Source of the DNA: Maribacter sp. 4G9
Lineage (GTDB): Bacteria; Bacteroidota; Bacteroidia; Flavobacteriales; Flavobacteriaceae
Assembly: GCF_002742265.1 (NCBI RefSeq)
Contig: NZ_MDGL01000053.1
Span: forward strand, 1 to 58,864
Reading direction: 5' to 3'
DNA length: 58,864 nucleotides
Below, one piece after another: positions 1 through 8,438 of the stretch. The notes under the pieces are model-generated. The model was not told the DNA's origin. It saw nothing but the letters and a program-made list of their open reading frames with translations, and ran no database searches. The position numbers were made by a program, and so were the translations under genes. Position 1 is the stretch's first letter. The number at the start of each line of letters is the position of its first letter.

Positions 1-126
1 CAGGACTATCTCGACGAATATTGCTACAGGTTCAACCGCAGCTTCATGAAGGAGGGCATATTCGACAACCTGATGCTCAGGATGGTAAATACCCCGCCAT
101 GCTATATCAAAAATATTAGTGGTTAA
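1..126 (+). CDS. IS1595-family transposase, C-terminal fragment (runs off the left edge)
   Basis: An open frame enters from the left edge and stops with TAA at 124-126, giving 41 residues. The segment YLDEYCYRFNRSFMKEGIFD matches the end of ISXO2/IS1595-type DDE transposases, which close with a conserved Y-L-[DN]-E-[FY]-x-[WY]-R-F-N-R motif. Only the tail is visible, so catalytic residues and intactness cannot be judged. Codons are GC-richer than in the following genes (TAC, TTC, CTG, ATC), which fits a mobile element. The terminal inverted repeat could not be delimited. Confidence 0.75.
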   Translation, partial: QDYLDEYCYRFNRSFMKEGIFDNLMLRMVNTPPCYIKNISG

Positions 127-162
127 ATGCCTAAGTCAATCAATTATTTAAAGGTCTAAACG

Positions 163-198
163 AAAAAAGTCTTTCCATTGAATAGGAAAGACTTTTTT
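163..198. terminator. Bidirectional rho-independent terminator
   Basis: A perfect 14-bp stem, AAAAAAGTCTTTCC (163-176) with GGAAAGACTTTTTT (185-198), closes an 8-nt loop. The A-run on the left and the T-run on the right give a U-tract in both directions. It sits between two converging genes, the IS1595 transposase tail on the plus strand and the acidic lipoprotein gene on the minus strand, and can serve both. Confidence 0.85.
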
Positions 199-261
199 AC
201 AACTTGAACAATTTTAGAAGTACTTGTATTATATAAAACCCCGAAGAACTAAATGGGTGAT

Positions 262-846
262 TTATTCCACCGTTAAATTAAAGGTTTGGGCAATATCGGT
301 TTCTCCGCCAGCATCGGCCAATGTTCCATCGTTTGGCTTTTTGAGCTCATGGCGTAAAGTGATTTGTAAAGTACCATTTCCAGCATCGCCCGTGCTCAAG
401 GTAAAACTCAATCCAACGGGGTTGCCGTTACCATCCAAATCTTCATAATCTACACCCGTAATTGCACCTGTGGCCGTAAAAAAGAATTGATGTTCCTCAT
501 CTTCTTCTTCTATTTCTTCGGTAATATCCTCCGTAGGAGTTTCGGTTTCGTTCAAAAGCTCCAGGCTACCATTATAGGTTGTATTGGCAATTAGGTTGCC
601 AGAAACAGTTATAACTGGCGCATTAGGACCGTCCCCGTCCAAATCTTGGGATTGCAATGTAATTGTACTTCCCGCGCCGCTCAAGGTCACGTTCATGGTG
701 GTTATCACCTCTTCCTCATCAATTGGTGGTGGGTTGTCATCGTCATTGTCACAGGACACAAGGCCAAATGCAACGAAGCAAAGTAAGAGAATCGATTTGA
801 TAGCGTTGTTGTTTTGCGTTTTAGATTTAATTGTATTCATAGTCAT
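262..846 (-). CDS. Acidic surface lipoprotein, partner of the TonB-dependent receptor
   Basis: The 194-residue product starts with a type II signal peptide (hydrophobic run followed by lipobox FGLVSC) and then an Asp-rich stretch (DNDDDN). Acidic residues right after the lipid-modified Cys are the known Bacteroidota signal for export to the outer face of the outer membrane. The mature part has beta-rich repeats and a Glu-rich loop (TEDITEEIEEEDEEHQ) that could bind cations. The gene lies 9 nt downstream of the TonB-dependent receptor and is presumably co-transcribed, so a substrate-capturing role for that receptor is inferred. Two possible starts (M1, or M3 in MNTIKS) differ little. No enzymatic domain is recognised. 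Confidence 0.7.
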   Translation of the reverse strand: MTMNTIKSKTQNNNAIKSILLLCFVAFGLVSCDNDDDNPPPIDEEEVITTMNVTLSGAGSTITLQSQDLDGDGPNAPVITVSGNLIANTTYNGSLELLNETETPTEDITEEIEEEDEEHQFFFTATGAITGVDYEDLDGNGNPVGLSFTLSTGDAGNGTLQITLRHELKKPNDGTLADAGGETDIAQTFNLTVE

Positions 847-855
847 TTGTTTTTA

Positions 856-3249
856 TTAATAATTATAGATTATTCTTAGATTTATGTTTCTCCCCATGTC
901 ATCAACAAAATATCGCAACCTGTTCAAATAATCCCTGTAGGAAGTATTTAATAGGTTGGTTGCACCAAGACCTACGGTTAAATCCTTATCGTTATTAAGC
1001 GAGAAGGATGTTTCCGCGTTAAAGGCAAGTAGATGATAGGCCGGTGGTGGTGTATTGATGTCCAAAAGAACATCTTGTTGTTGTTCTGGAGAGAAGACGG
1101 TAATGTTTGGGGGAAATCTTTTTTGCTCAAATACGAACTGACTTTCCATGCCAAACGTAAAATTGTTCCACGAAGGAATTTTAAATTCAATACTATTGTT
1201 CAAGTTTGCCGCCGGAATATTTATCAAAGGAATATCGGTTTCCGTATCGGTACCGCGAACCCAAGAAAATTTATGTTCCGTGCGTATATTATTGTTCCAA
1301 TTTTTAAAAATCGATGCGTCTATACCAATAAATGAAGCATTCGTCTGTCTGTATGACCAAACAGGAAATGCGCCCCTAATGGTAAATTCTGCACCGGTCG
1401 GCTCCAAGATGATGAAATCGTTAATGCTGTTTACATACGGTGCCAGGGTATATCCCCATTCCAAGGAATTCCTTTCCAACGAAATCGAAATCTTTGACGA
1501 TTTTTCACTCTGTATGCGTAAATCGCCCAATTCAATTCTTGCCGCTGAATGGTGGAGTCCGTCACTGAACAGTTCAGATGGATTGGGTGACCTTTGGGAA
1601 TAGGCATAGTTCACCCTTAATAAGTTTTCGCCATCCATTTCAAAATTAAGGCCAGTACTACCGGAAAAATTGTGAAAATTGAATATTGGATTCGTAAGGA
1701 GTTGGGTTCCCAAATCCTCTATTACAATTTCTCCGAAATCCTGGTCATAGCCTCTTTCCTCCCATCTAGAGTTGCGGTAAAACTTTTTGGCGTTTATCCT
1801 ATTGAAATCATAGCGTAAACCTCCATCTATGGTCCAAGAATCATTTAGGTGGTACTCGGCAATTCCATAAGCGCCCAAATCATACTTATCGTAATCTGGA
1901 ATGAGTCGTCTAACGCCTGTATCGGGATTAGCAAAGTTGTTTTGATACCTTCCCAAAACTCCTACCTTTAGGTCAAAGCCCTCCTTTGCATCGAACTTGA
2001 GGTCCGTTAAAACGGAATGGGTAGTCAGTTGTAGATCCAAGGATGCCTTATCCGCATCGTCACCAACCCGAATATCATATTCGAACCTACGGTTTTTCTG
2101 AAAATCATATTGTACGTTCCACTTTCCAAATCCTTCTATTCTCCTATAGTAATTCAGTTTTGCAAGATGGTGGGAAACCTCTTGATTGGGCCTGGCAATA
2201 TCATAGGTGAAGTCGTTAATGACATTTGGACGTTCATTATTGATGGATTGGATCAGGTCATCCACATTGCCAATATGAGAAGCCCTAAGAATTCCAATTT
2301 CGGTATCGAAAAAGGAATAATAGGCCTCCCAACCTTGCTCAAAATCCCTTTTGCCAACATTGAAAGAAACACCCATTTGACGTATTCCCGTATTGGACAA
2401 TACATAATCCGGTGCTTCCAAATCACCCAAAAGCTTATAGGATCCTTGCGCTTTAATAAAAAGCCCGGAGTTATAGGATTTGGTGAGCGTGCTGGTTATA
2501 TTTCCGCCACGGCCATTTGAAAAGAGGCTCATTTGTGTCTTTCCAAAAAGCGTATCTTTTCTTACAATGGGCAAAGGATCTAAAACAATCACACCTCCAA
2601 CGGCATCACCACCATATTTGAGGGCCGCGGCACCTTTGATGACACTTATCCCCTGATTGGCATTAATATCCACATTGGGCGCATGCTCATCTCCCCACTC
2701 CATGTCCTGCATACGTACGTTGTTGTTGAGTATCAAAATTCTACTGCCGTTCAACCCTTGTATCACAGGTTTTACAATGTTGCCCCCTGTATTCAAGGTA
2801 GATACTCCTGCAATTTTCTTCAAGGCATCTCCAAGGCTGTTGCCACTGCTCCGCTCAATATCTTTCAAGGATAATTGTTCCTCCTGACCGGAATTCGTGT
2901 TTTTTGGAGTATTCCCTACAACCTTTACCTCTTTTAATTCTTCAAGATGATGTTCTAAAAGAATTTTTTCAAACGTATCCCCGTTGATGGAAATAAGCAC
3001 GAATTTCGTGGTACACGAAGGATGTGAGACCTCCAATTCTAAAACACCATTACAAAGGTTTCTAAAACTGAACTTACCATCCTCCTTGGAAAGTGTAGTT
3101 CTATCCATACCCGATATAGAAATGGTAGCCCCGTCCAAAGGGCGATTATCATGGAAATCGTAGACCTCTCCCACCAAAATGGAATTACAATCCTGGGCAT
3201 TTACGCTGATGCCCATAAGTACAATAAGTAGTATTAAAGAATACTTCAT
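856..3249 (-). CDS. TonB-dependent outer-membrane receptor, probable metal uptake
   Basis: The 797-residue product has a signal peptide (cleaved after SVNA), a carboxypeptidase-regulatory-like beta-sandwich domain (about 22-105), a plug domain (about 115-235, with DALKKIAGVSTLNTGG and VIKGAAALKYGGDAVGGVI) and a 22-strand-type barrel ending in an aromatic residue (INLRIIYNY), the usual outer-membrane insertion signal. The plug sequence resembles ZnuD-like receptors rather than SusC. There is no SusD partner, which argues against glycan uptake. An upstream gene encodes a small membrane protein with HxxxH and CxxC motifs, and an acidic lipoprotein follows. A transition-metal substrate is therefore inferred, but siderophore or heme cannot be excluded. 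Confidence 0.85.
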   Translation of the reverse strand: MKYSLILLIVLMGISVNAQDCNSILVGEVYDFHDNRPLDGATISISGMDRTTLSKEDGKFSFRNLCNGVLELEVSHPSCTTKFVLISINGDTFEKILLEHHLEELKEVKVVGNTPKNTNSGQEEQLSLKDIERSSGNSLGDALKKIAGVSTLNTGGNIVKPVIQGLNGSRILILNNNVRMQDMEWGDEHAPNVDINANQGISVIKGAAALKYGGDAVGGVIVLDPLPIVRKDTLFGKTQMSLFSNGRGGNITSTLTKSYNSGLFIKAQGSYKLLGDLEAPDYVLSNTGIRQMGVSFNVGKRDFEQGWEAYYSFFDTEIGILRASHIGNVDDLIQSINNERPNVINDFTYDIARPNQEVSHHLAKLNYYRRIEGFGKWNVQYDFQKNRRFEYDIRVGDDADKASLDLQLTTHSVLTDLKFDAKEGFDLKVGVLGRYQNNFANPDTGVRRLIPDYDKYDLGAYGIAEYHLNDSWTIDGGLRYDFNRINAKKFYRNSRWEERGYDQDFGEIVIEDLGTQLLTNPIFNFHNFSGSTGLNFEMDGENLLRVNYAYSQRSPNPSELFSDGLHHSAARIELGDLRIQSEKSSKISISLERNSLEWGYTLAPYVNSINDFIILEPTGAEFTIRGAFPVWSYRQTNASFIGIDASIFKNWNNNIRTEHKFSWVRGTDTETDIPLINIPAANLNNSIEFKIPSWNNFTFGMESQFVFEQKRFPPNITVFSPEQQQDVLLDINTPPPAYHLLAFNAETSFSLNNDKDLTVGLGATNLLNTSYRDYLNRLRYFVDDMGRNINLRIIYNY

Positions 3250-3310
3250 TAAGTTATGTTTACGCTAACGGATATCGATATATCTATACACCGATTTAAA
3301 GAGACATATA

Positions 3311-3613
3311 TTAGCGTAACTTTGGGGGAGGCCTCCCAAAATGTGAATAAAGTAGTTTTTGAGAAGGCCGAAGTATTGGGGTCTCCTTTATAATCTTATT
3401 GTTGACAAGAATCAGCACAATTGGTGCCAGAATCAATACCGAAACGACCCTGAAATCAATTTTCTGATTTTGAAAGGAAAAGTAACAGGTTTCACAATTC
3501 TCTATAGTATCCGTACCGTCTTGATGCGTGTAGATATGAAAGGAACTCACCTTAAAGAGCATTAAGGTGAATAATATAAAAGCTGAGAGATATGTGAATA
3601 TCTTTCTTTTCAT
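3311..3613 (-). CDS. Small membrane protein with HxxxH and CxxC motifs, probably metal-related
   Basis: The product is 100 residues with a hydrophobic N-terminal segment (about 8-26), a short exported loop and a second membrane segment (about 54-72). The loop holds HIYTHQDG (H-x-x-x-H) followed by ENCETCYF (C-x-x-C), a plausible metal-binding or redox site. It is first in the minus-strand cluster, 61 nt ahead of the TonB-dependent receptor. Small proteins of this shape recur next to such receptors in flavobacteria, but I know no assigned function. A sensor, periplasmic metallochaperone or receptor accessory role is inferred only. Confidence 0.65.
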   Translation of the reverse strand: MKRKIFTYLSAFILFTLMLFKVSSFHIYTHQDGTDTIENCETCYFSFQNQKIDFRVVSVLILAPIVLILVNNKIIKETPILRPSQKLLYSHFGRPPPKLR

Positions 3614-3618
3614 AGATG

Positions 3619-3626
3619 CAAAACTA
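3619..3626 (-). promoter_or_regulatory. -7 box TAGTTTTG ahead of the HxxxH/CxxC gene
   Basis: On the minus strand TAGTTTTG matches the Bacteroidota -7 consensus TAnnTTTG and lies 6 nt before the ATG at 3611-3613, so the transcript would have a very short leader. No good TTG/TTTG -33 element is seen at the usual distance. An inverted repeat at 3630-3643 lies immediately upstream. Confidence 0.4.
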
Positions 3627-3629
3627 GCA

Positions 3630-3643
3630 AATGCATTAGCATT
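3630..3643. promoter_or_regulatory. Candidate operator AATGC-ATTA-GCATT
   Basis: The sequence AATGCATTAGCATT is an inverted repeat with 5-bp arms and a 4-bp spacer. It lies between the -7 box (3619-3626) and the expected -33 region of the minus-strand uptake cluster, where a repressor of the Fur/Zur type would block polymerase. The dyad is short and the repressor is unknown. Confidence 0.35.
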
Positions 3644-3666
3644 ATTTGTTAAATAAAACTTAACTA

Positions 3667-3987
3667 TTAATTATTGAAGAAAAAGCCCAACCCCATTCTT
3701 TTGAGCATCTTTTTTTCAAAGGCCCAGAAGAATTTAAATTGGCCAAACAACCATCCATATACTACCAAAAGCACTTGGTAAAATGGGAATATCAGAAAAA
3801 TACGTAACGTCCAATATACTAGGGCACTCCACCAAGTTTCCTGGAAGTTTTCCTTTTGTAGACCTATCAATTCCAGAAACGGTTTGGCAACATATACAGA
3901 AGAAGAACCAGTAATAGCAAATACTATGAATATAATCATGAGCTGAAAATTATTCCGTATGCCCCAGCGTTCCTTAAGTCTTTGCAT
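3667..3987 (-). CDS. DUF6787-type small membrane protein
   Basis: The product has 106 residues starting at MQRLKERWGI. An in-frame extension to 4008 would need a TTG and is not favoured. There are two or three membrane segments (FQLMIIFIVFAITGSSSVYV and, later, LRIFLIFPFYQVLLVVYGWL) and a basic C-terminus (FEKKMLKRMGL). The pattern LKERWGI-N-FQL-IIF--FA-TGSSSV-VAKP-LE--G is characteristic of a small conserved flavobacterial family that I recall as DUF6787. Function is unknown. It lies 30 nt downstream of the DUF6146-type lipoprotein on the same strand. Confidence 0.7.
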   Translation of the reverse strand: MQRLKERWGIRNNFQLMIIFIVFAITGSSSVYVAKPFLELIGLQKENFQETWWSALVYWTLRIFLIFPFYQVLLVVYGWLFGQFKFFWAFEKKMLKRMGLGFFFNN

Positions 3988-4017
3988 TTTTATCGATTTT
4001 CGATACAAAGATAGAAC

Positions 4018-4485
4018 CTATATTCTAGGTAAAAAAGGACCCAGTCTTTGATTGTACTTGCGCTGGAAGTAAATGAAGTAATTATACAGTTTATAATTCA
4101 CTTCATAACCGTAATCAATTTCCCTTTCATAATTGATTTGCAACTCGTATAAATTTGGATTGAATTGTCCAGGCTGTAGAACTCTCCTGTTCCACTCCAT
4201 GACCATAAGAATATTCCTGTTTTCCAAAAAGGATTGGGAATAATAGCCTTCCGGTCGTGCTATGGAATTGAGCCAAGTATAGAAACCTGGGTCAATGATA
4301 ATGATTTCATATTCGGTTTCCTCATTGGCTATTCTAACGGTGTCGCCCTCGGTTGCCTCAAAGGCATTCTTTTCTTGGTCGGAAATGGAGAGAGCCTCCT
4401 TGGATCCTCCACAATGCACAAGAAATAGGCAAAGCCCAAAAATTCCTATAATTTTTATTGATGTTTTTAAAATTTTCATTTTCAT
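4018..4485 (-). CDS. DUF6146-type lipoprotein
   Basis: The 155-residue product has a signal peptide with lipobox LFLVHC followed by GGS. The mature part carries EYEIIIIDPGFYTWLNSIARP and, near the end, YGYEVNYKLYNYFIYFQRKYNQRLG, a very conserved aromatic-rich core that I recall as DUF6146. It is predicted to be membrane-anchored and periplasmic. Biochemical function is unknown. It is separated from the preceding DUF937 gene by a terminator, so it must have its own promoter. Confidence 0.75.
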   Translation of the reverse strand: MKMKILKTSIKIIGIFGLCLFLVHCGGSKEALSISDQEKNAFEATEGDTVRIANEETEYEIIIIDPGFYTWLNSIARPEGYYSQSFLENRNILMVMEWNRRVLQPGQFNPNLYELQINYEREIDYGYEVNYKLYNYFIYFQRKYNQRLGPFLPRI

Positions 4486-4499
4486 CTTGTTTAAGATAC

Positions 4500-4528
4500 A
4501 AAAAAAGCCGTTTGAACATTCAAACGGC
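4500..4528 (-). terminator. Terminator of the DUF937 gene
   Basis: The stem GCCGTTTGA (4507-4515) with TCAAACGGC (4520-4528) is a perfect 9-bp hairpin with loop ACAT. On the minus strand it is followed by seven U residues (A-run at 4500-4506). It lies 27 nt past the DUF937 stop codon. Its core is close to that of the his attenuator terminator at 40141-40170. Confidence 0.85.
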
Positions 4529-4555
4529 CTCCGTTAAATATGGTTTAAAAAGAGC

Positions 4556-5188
4556 TTACTTGCCAAAAAGACCTCCTAAAAGACCCCCAAGTCCACCCTT
4601 CTTCTTATTACTTCCCATGACCATTCCTGCAACGTCGTCCAAAATGCTTCCGTCACCATCGGCATCCAACAATGTAGTGATCAAACTTTGGTTTTGTTGA
4701 GGCTGTCCTCCCAACATACTTCCCAAAAGGGCATTCATCCCGTTTGAATCGTTTACCCTGTTTTGAGAAGTTTCCCTTCCCAAATAGCCCATAACTATGG
4801 GTGCGGCGATCTTGAGTATTTGACTGACCGTTCCAGCATCCAATCCGGATTTTTGACTCAAGGCATTTTCTACCTGTGGTTGCTTGCCTCCAAAAACATG
4901 GCCAAGAATTCCCGCACCGTCATTTATTACGGAGTCATCCACGCCACCTTGGAACAATCCTCCCAGGTTATTCAAAATGCTACCATCATGTTTGTTGCTC
5001 AAGGCACTCATCAATCCCTCGGCACCTTGTGGATTCTTTACGTTCTTTTTCATTGCTCCCAAAATAAGGGGCATGGCCATACTCAACACATCTGCTGTTT
5101 TACTTTCCGGTTGATTGGTCTGTCCCGCTACTCCGCTAATTACTTGTTTCCCAATAGGGCTATTTAATAAATCTAATAATCCTGCCAT
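4556..5188 (-). CDS. DUF937 family protein
   Basis: The 210-residue protein starts MAGLLDLLNSPIGKQVISGVAGQ and contains repeats of the helical DUF937 type (VLSMAMPLILGAMKKN; ILKIAAPIVMGYLGR), with a linker rich in GGLFQGGVDD and GGQPQQNQS. It contains an EF-hand-like DADGDGSILDD segment and ends in a Gly/Lys-rich tail (KKKGGLGGLLGGLFGK). No signal peptide is seen. The family is widespread and mostly uncharacterised; a regulatory or YidB-like role has been suggested only loosely. It is a monocistronic unit closed by a terminator. Confidence 0.85.
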   Translation of the reverse strand: MAGLLDLLNSPIGKQVISGVAGQTNQPESKTADVLSMAMPLILGAMKKNVKNPQGAEGLMSALSNKHDGSILNNLGGLFQGGVDDSVINDGAGILGHVFGGKQPQVENALSQKSGLDAGTVSQILKIAAPIVMGYLGRETSQNRVNDSNGMNALLGSMLGGQPQQNQSLITTLLDADGDGSILDDVAGMVMGSNKKKGGLGGLLGGLFGK

Positions 5189-5255
5189 TTTTATAGTTAA
5201 TTTAATGTTTGGTTTGTAATGTACAAAAAGAGTTCAAAAAAGTTGCAATAAAGCA

Positions 5256-6206
5256 CTATTTAAAATAAGAAATAATCTGCTCGGCAAGCTCTATTCCAAT
5301 TCTATCCTGAGCTTCGTTCGTGGCACCACCAATGTGTGGGGTCAATGATATTTTCGGGTGCATCAAGATCCTGATTTCCGGTCTGGGTTCAGATTCGTAA
5401 ACGTCCATTCCCGCAAATGAAACCTTATTGCTTTCCAAGGCATCTACCAAGGCAACTTCATCGATTACACCGCCTCTAGCGGCATTAATGATGCCCACTC
5501 CGTCCTTCATAAGGTCAAATTCTTTTTTGCCCAAGACGTATTTTTTTTGCGCAGGTACGTGAACGGTAATAAAGTCAGATGCTTTTAACAGTTCTTCCTT
5601 TTCTGTCCTCAAAAGATTGAAAGTGACCGATTGTCCATCAAAAAAGGACAAAGTCAACGAAACTTCATCCAATACCGGGTCGAAGAACAGTACCTTCATG
5701 CCGGCTCCTAAGGCCAACTTGGCAACTGCTTGGCCAATTCTGCCAAATCCAATGATACCCAATGTCTTGCCAGAAAGTTCCTTGCCGTTCCCGTATGATT
5801 TCTTTAGCTGTTTGAATTTGCTATCGCCCTCCAAGGGCATGTTTCTATTGGCATCATACAAAAACCGAACGCCACCGTACAAATGGGCGAACACCAATTC
5901 CGCCACTGACTTGGAAGAGGCTGCCGGGGTATTGATTACATGAATTCCTTTCTGCTGGGCATAGGCCACATCAATATTGTCCATACCAACCCCACCTCTG
6001 CCAATGAGCTTCAAATTGGGACAAGCGTCAATTAGGTCTTTATCAACTTTGGTGGCACTTCGAACCAAAAGCCCTTGAACATTGTTACTGGTAATGAAAT
6101 TACCAAGCTGATTCTGAGCGACAGTGGTTGTCATAACCTTAAATCCGTTTTTTTCAAGAAGAGAAATACCTTTTGCAGATATCCCATCGTTCGCCAATAT
6201 TTTCAT
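5256..6206 (-). CDS. serA: D-3-phosphoglycerate dehydrogenase
   Basis: This enzyme catalyses the first step of serine synthesis, the NAD-dependent oxidation of 3-phosphoglycerate. The 316-residue protein has the D-2-hydroxyacid dehydrogenase fold, with a Rossmann motif G-I-I-G-F-G-R-I-G (150-158), the catalytic Arg of NAARGG (R244), an acidic residue near E271-E273 and the catalytic His of TPHIGG (H291). It lacks the C-terminal ACT/ASB regulatory domains, so allosteric feedback by serine as in long SerA is not expected. It lies 4 nt downstream of serC, forming a serC-serA operon. Another 2-hydroxyacid dehydrogenase activity is possible, but the neighbour makes SerA likely. Confidence 0.9.
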   Translation of the reverse strand: MKILANDGISAKGISLLEKNGFKVMTTTVAQNQLGNFITSNNVQGLLVRSATKVDKDLIDACPNLKLIGRGGVGMDNIDVAYAQQKGIHVINTPAASSKSVAELVFAHLYGGVRFLYDANRNMPLEGDSKFKQLKKSYGNGKELSGKTLGIIGFGRIGQAVAKLALGAGMKVLFFDPVLDEVSLTLSFFDGQSVTFNLLRTEKEELLKASDFITVHVPAQKKYVLGKKEFDLMKDGVGIINAARGGVIDEVALVDALESNKVSFAGMDVYESEPRPEIRILMHPKISLTPHIGGATNEAQDRIGIELAEQIISYFK

Positions 6207-6210
6207 TGTT

Positions 6211-7275
6211 TTATGCTTTCCGTTCCATTTCGCTCATTACATCCACCAAAACACCAACACTTTCCAAGGATAGGGCATTATACATGCTCGCCCTATACCC
6301 GCCTACCGAACGGTGTCCATTAAGGCCATTGATTCCGGCCTCTTTCAACATAGCTTCAAAAGTTTCCTTAAGGCCTTCCTCCGTTAGGTTGAAAGTGGCA
6401 TTCATGATAGAACGGTCGTTTTTATTGGCATATCCCTCAAAAACCGGGTTCAAGTCGATTTCAGAATAAAGCAACTGGGCCTTTTTCTCATTTATTTCCT
6501 CAATGGCTGCGATACCGCCAAGATTTTTCAGCCATTCCAAGGTTAACATGGAGGTATATACGGCAAAAACAGGGGGAGTGTTGTACATGCTTTCTTTGTC
6601 AATATGTACTTGATAATTCAACATGGAAGGTATTTTTCTGGATACCTTGCCCAATATTTCCTCTTTGACAACAACCAAGGTCGTTCCGGCAGGACCCATA
6701 TTCTTTTGTGCCCCGGCATAAATCAAATCGAATTTTGAGAAGTCGAGGACACGTGAGAAAATATCAGAACACATATCGCAGACCAACGGAGCATCGGTCG
6801 TAGGGAATTTTTTAAACTGTGTTCCGAAGATCGTATTGTTGGACGTAAGATGTAAATAATCCAATCCGGAGGGAACGGCATAGCCCTTTGGAATGTAATT
6901 GAAATTTTCGTCCTTGGAAGAACCTACTTCCACCACTTCCCCAAAGAGTTTGGCCTCCTTTATGGCCTTATCGCTCCAGGTACCAGTATTCAAGTAACCG
7001 GCCTTTGTTTCCAAAAGATTATAGGCTACCATTAAGAACTCCATACTGGCCCCGCCCTGTAAAAATAGGGCATGATACCCTTTGCCTTCTAGATTCAATA
7101 ATTCCAATACCAAGGAACGTACCCGTTCCATCACGGCCACAAAATCCTTACTTCGATGGGAGATTTCTATTAAAGATAGGCCAGATCCATTAAAATCCAT
7201 AACGGCCTCAGAGGCCTTTAAAAGTACTTCCCTAGGAAGAACACAAGGTCCGGCACTAAAATTATGTTTTTGCAT
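6211..7275 (-). CDS. serC: Phosphoserine aminotransferase
   Basis: This PLP enzyme converts 3-phosphohydroxypyruvate and glutamate into O-phosphoserine. The 354-residue length is normal. The N-terminal NFSAGPCVLPREV is the family signature, the PLP lysine is K191 in YAGAQKNMGPAG, and the C-terminal GHRSVGGYRASMYNAL supplies substrate-binding arginines. It is first in the serC-serA pair. It lies 62 nt downstream of the LuxC-type reductase and may be read through from it, since no terminator is seen between them. Confidence 0.95.
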   Translation of the reverse strand: MQKHNFSAGPCVLPREVLLKASEAVMDFNGSGLSLIEISHRSKDFVAVMERVRSLVLELLNLEGKGYHALFLQGGASMEFLMVAYNLLETKAGYLNTGTWSDKAIKEAKLFGEVVEVGSSKDENFNYIPKGYAVPSGLDYLHLTSNNTIFGTQFKKFPTTDAPLVCDMCSDIFSRVLDFSKFDLIYAGAQKNMGPAGTTLVVVKEEILGKVSRKIPSMLNYQVHIDKESMYNTPPVFAVYTSMLTLEWLKNLGGIAAIEEINEKKAQLLYSEIDLNPVFEGYANKNDRSIMNATFNLTEEGLKETFEAMLKEAGINGLNGHRSVGGYRASMYNALSLESVGVLVDVMSEMERKA

Positions 7276-7337
7276 TTTTTTAATTTGATTAAGGGGTTAA
7301 AGGTCAGAAATTTCTATTGATTATGGATACACAAAAA

Positions 7338-8411
7338 TCAATTATTAAGGGATGTTTTTAACAGGAATTCAACAGTATCAACACCATCTGCGTAGTCCCA
7401 AAGCGCTGGTTGTTGAGAATTGCCAAAAGCAATATGATCCGGGTTTGAATCAGATGAAACGATGCACTGAATTTCATCGATATTTTGATCCAACCTGTGT
7501 TCAAGGGACTCCTTGGATTCATAATATTCAAAGAAAAGGGAGGCAATAGGGGAGGCAAAACCCGTATCCTCCTTCAACAGTAGGAAACCATTGTCCAAAA
7601 ACTTGAATTCGCTCATCAAATAGACGGCCTTGTTGTAATCGTAGTTATTGGCGTATTTGTTCTCCTGTATGATATCCTTAAACGTGTATATGGCCTTATA
7701 GAGTAGGTCAAAATCATATCCCTTGGGAACCATAATTTTGGACACACTTCTGCATCCTAGACCGTAATATCTAAAGATATCTTCGCCTAAAAGTGCAAGT
7801 TCTTCCTTTGTTTCGCCACCATGGATGATAGCCACGGAATTTCTGTTTTTTCGAATAATATTTGGCTTTTTACCAAAGTAATATTCGAAATAGCGAGCGG
7901 TATTGTTACTTCCCGTGGCAATAACCGCGTCAAAATTCGTTAATTTTTCATCGGAAAAATTTATGTGTCCTAAAAGTAAAGGTTCTAGCCATATTAGATA
8001 TTCGGCGAAAAAGGGTAACAACACTTTATCATTACTGGATAATTTTACAAGCGCCTTGTTTCCCGTTGCCAGGACCGATAAAAAATCGTGGAACCCGACC
8101 AAAGGAATATTTCCTGCCATAATAATGGCTACGGTCATTGGGTTCGTTTTTTTAATTTTGTAACGGTCCAACCAGGTTTTTAAATTATCGGTTTTCAACG
8201 CATGCGACCATTGTTCAAAGGCAAACAATATATTTTCTTGGGTAAACCAACCATTTTGACTTGAAGCCCTATTGACAACTTGGTCCAGTTTTCCATACCA
8301 ACCCATTTGATCATCCTCAAAATTTTGGTTTCCTTTGGTAAAATGACAATAATCACCCAAAAATTCTCCGAGTTTAACAAAAGCTTTTATAGTTTCTGGT
8401 TGTTCTGCCAT
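7338..8411 (-). CDS. LuxC-type acyl-CoA reductase (aldehyde dehydrogenase superfamily)
   Basis: The 357-residue protein starts at MAEQPETIKAF; an upstream TTG at 8426 would add five residues and is not preferred. NAD(P)-binding and core motifs include NPMTVAIIMAGNIPLVGFHDF and FDAVIATGSNNTARYFEYYFG. The catalytic Cys is in YYGLGCRSVSK, and RKNRNSVAIIHGGE is typical of LuxC. Members reduce fatty acyl groups to aldehydes, but the physiological substrate here is unknown. It is divergent from a ferredoxin across a palindromic promoter region, an arrangement that suggests a redox partnership. Confidence 0.85.
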   Translation of the reverse strand: MAEQPETIKAFVKLGEFLGDYCHFTKGNQNFEDDQMGWYGKLDQVVNRASSQNGWFTQENILFAFEQWSHALKTDNLKTWLDRYKIKKTNPMTVAIIMAGNIPLVGFHDFLSVLATGNKALVKLSSNDKVLLPFFAEYLIWLEPLLLGHINFSDEKLTNFDAVIATGSNNTARYFEYYFGKKPNIIRKNRNSVAIIHGGETKEELALLGEDIFRYYGLGCRSVSKIMVPKGYDFDLLYKAIYTFKDIIQENKYANNYDYNKAVYLMSEFKFLDNGFLLLKEDTGFASPIASLFFEYYESKESLEHRLDQNIDEIQCIVSSDSNPDHIAFGNSQQPALWDYADGVDTVEFLLKTSLNN

Positions 8412-8438
8412 TATATTTGTATACAAGTTTACTAGGGT

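Noticed and set aside
1148..1603. Plus-strand ORF of 151 codons opposite the TonB-dependent receptor
   Set aside because: It lies wholly within the receptor gene on the other strand, has no family motif and is a shadow of it.
3321..3340. TTTGGGGGAGGCCTCCCAAA as a further member of the G/C-rich repeat family
   Set aside because: It contains a GGGAGGCCTCCC palindrome but lacks the CCCCC-NNN-GGGGG core and the GCCCCCTA half. It encodes the C-terminus of the small membrane protein, and the likeness is probably chance.
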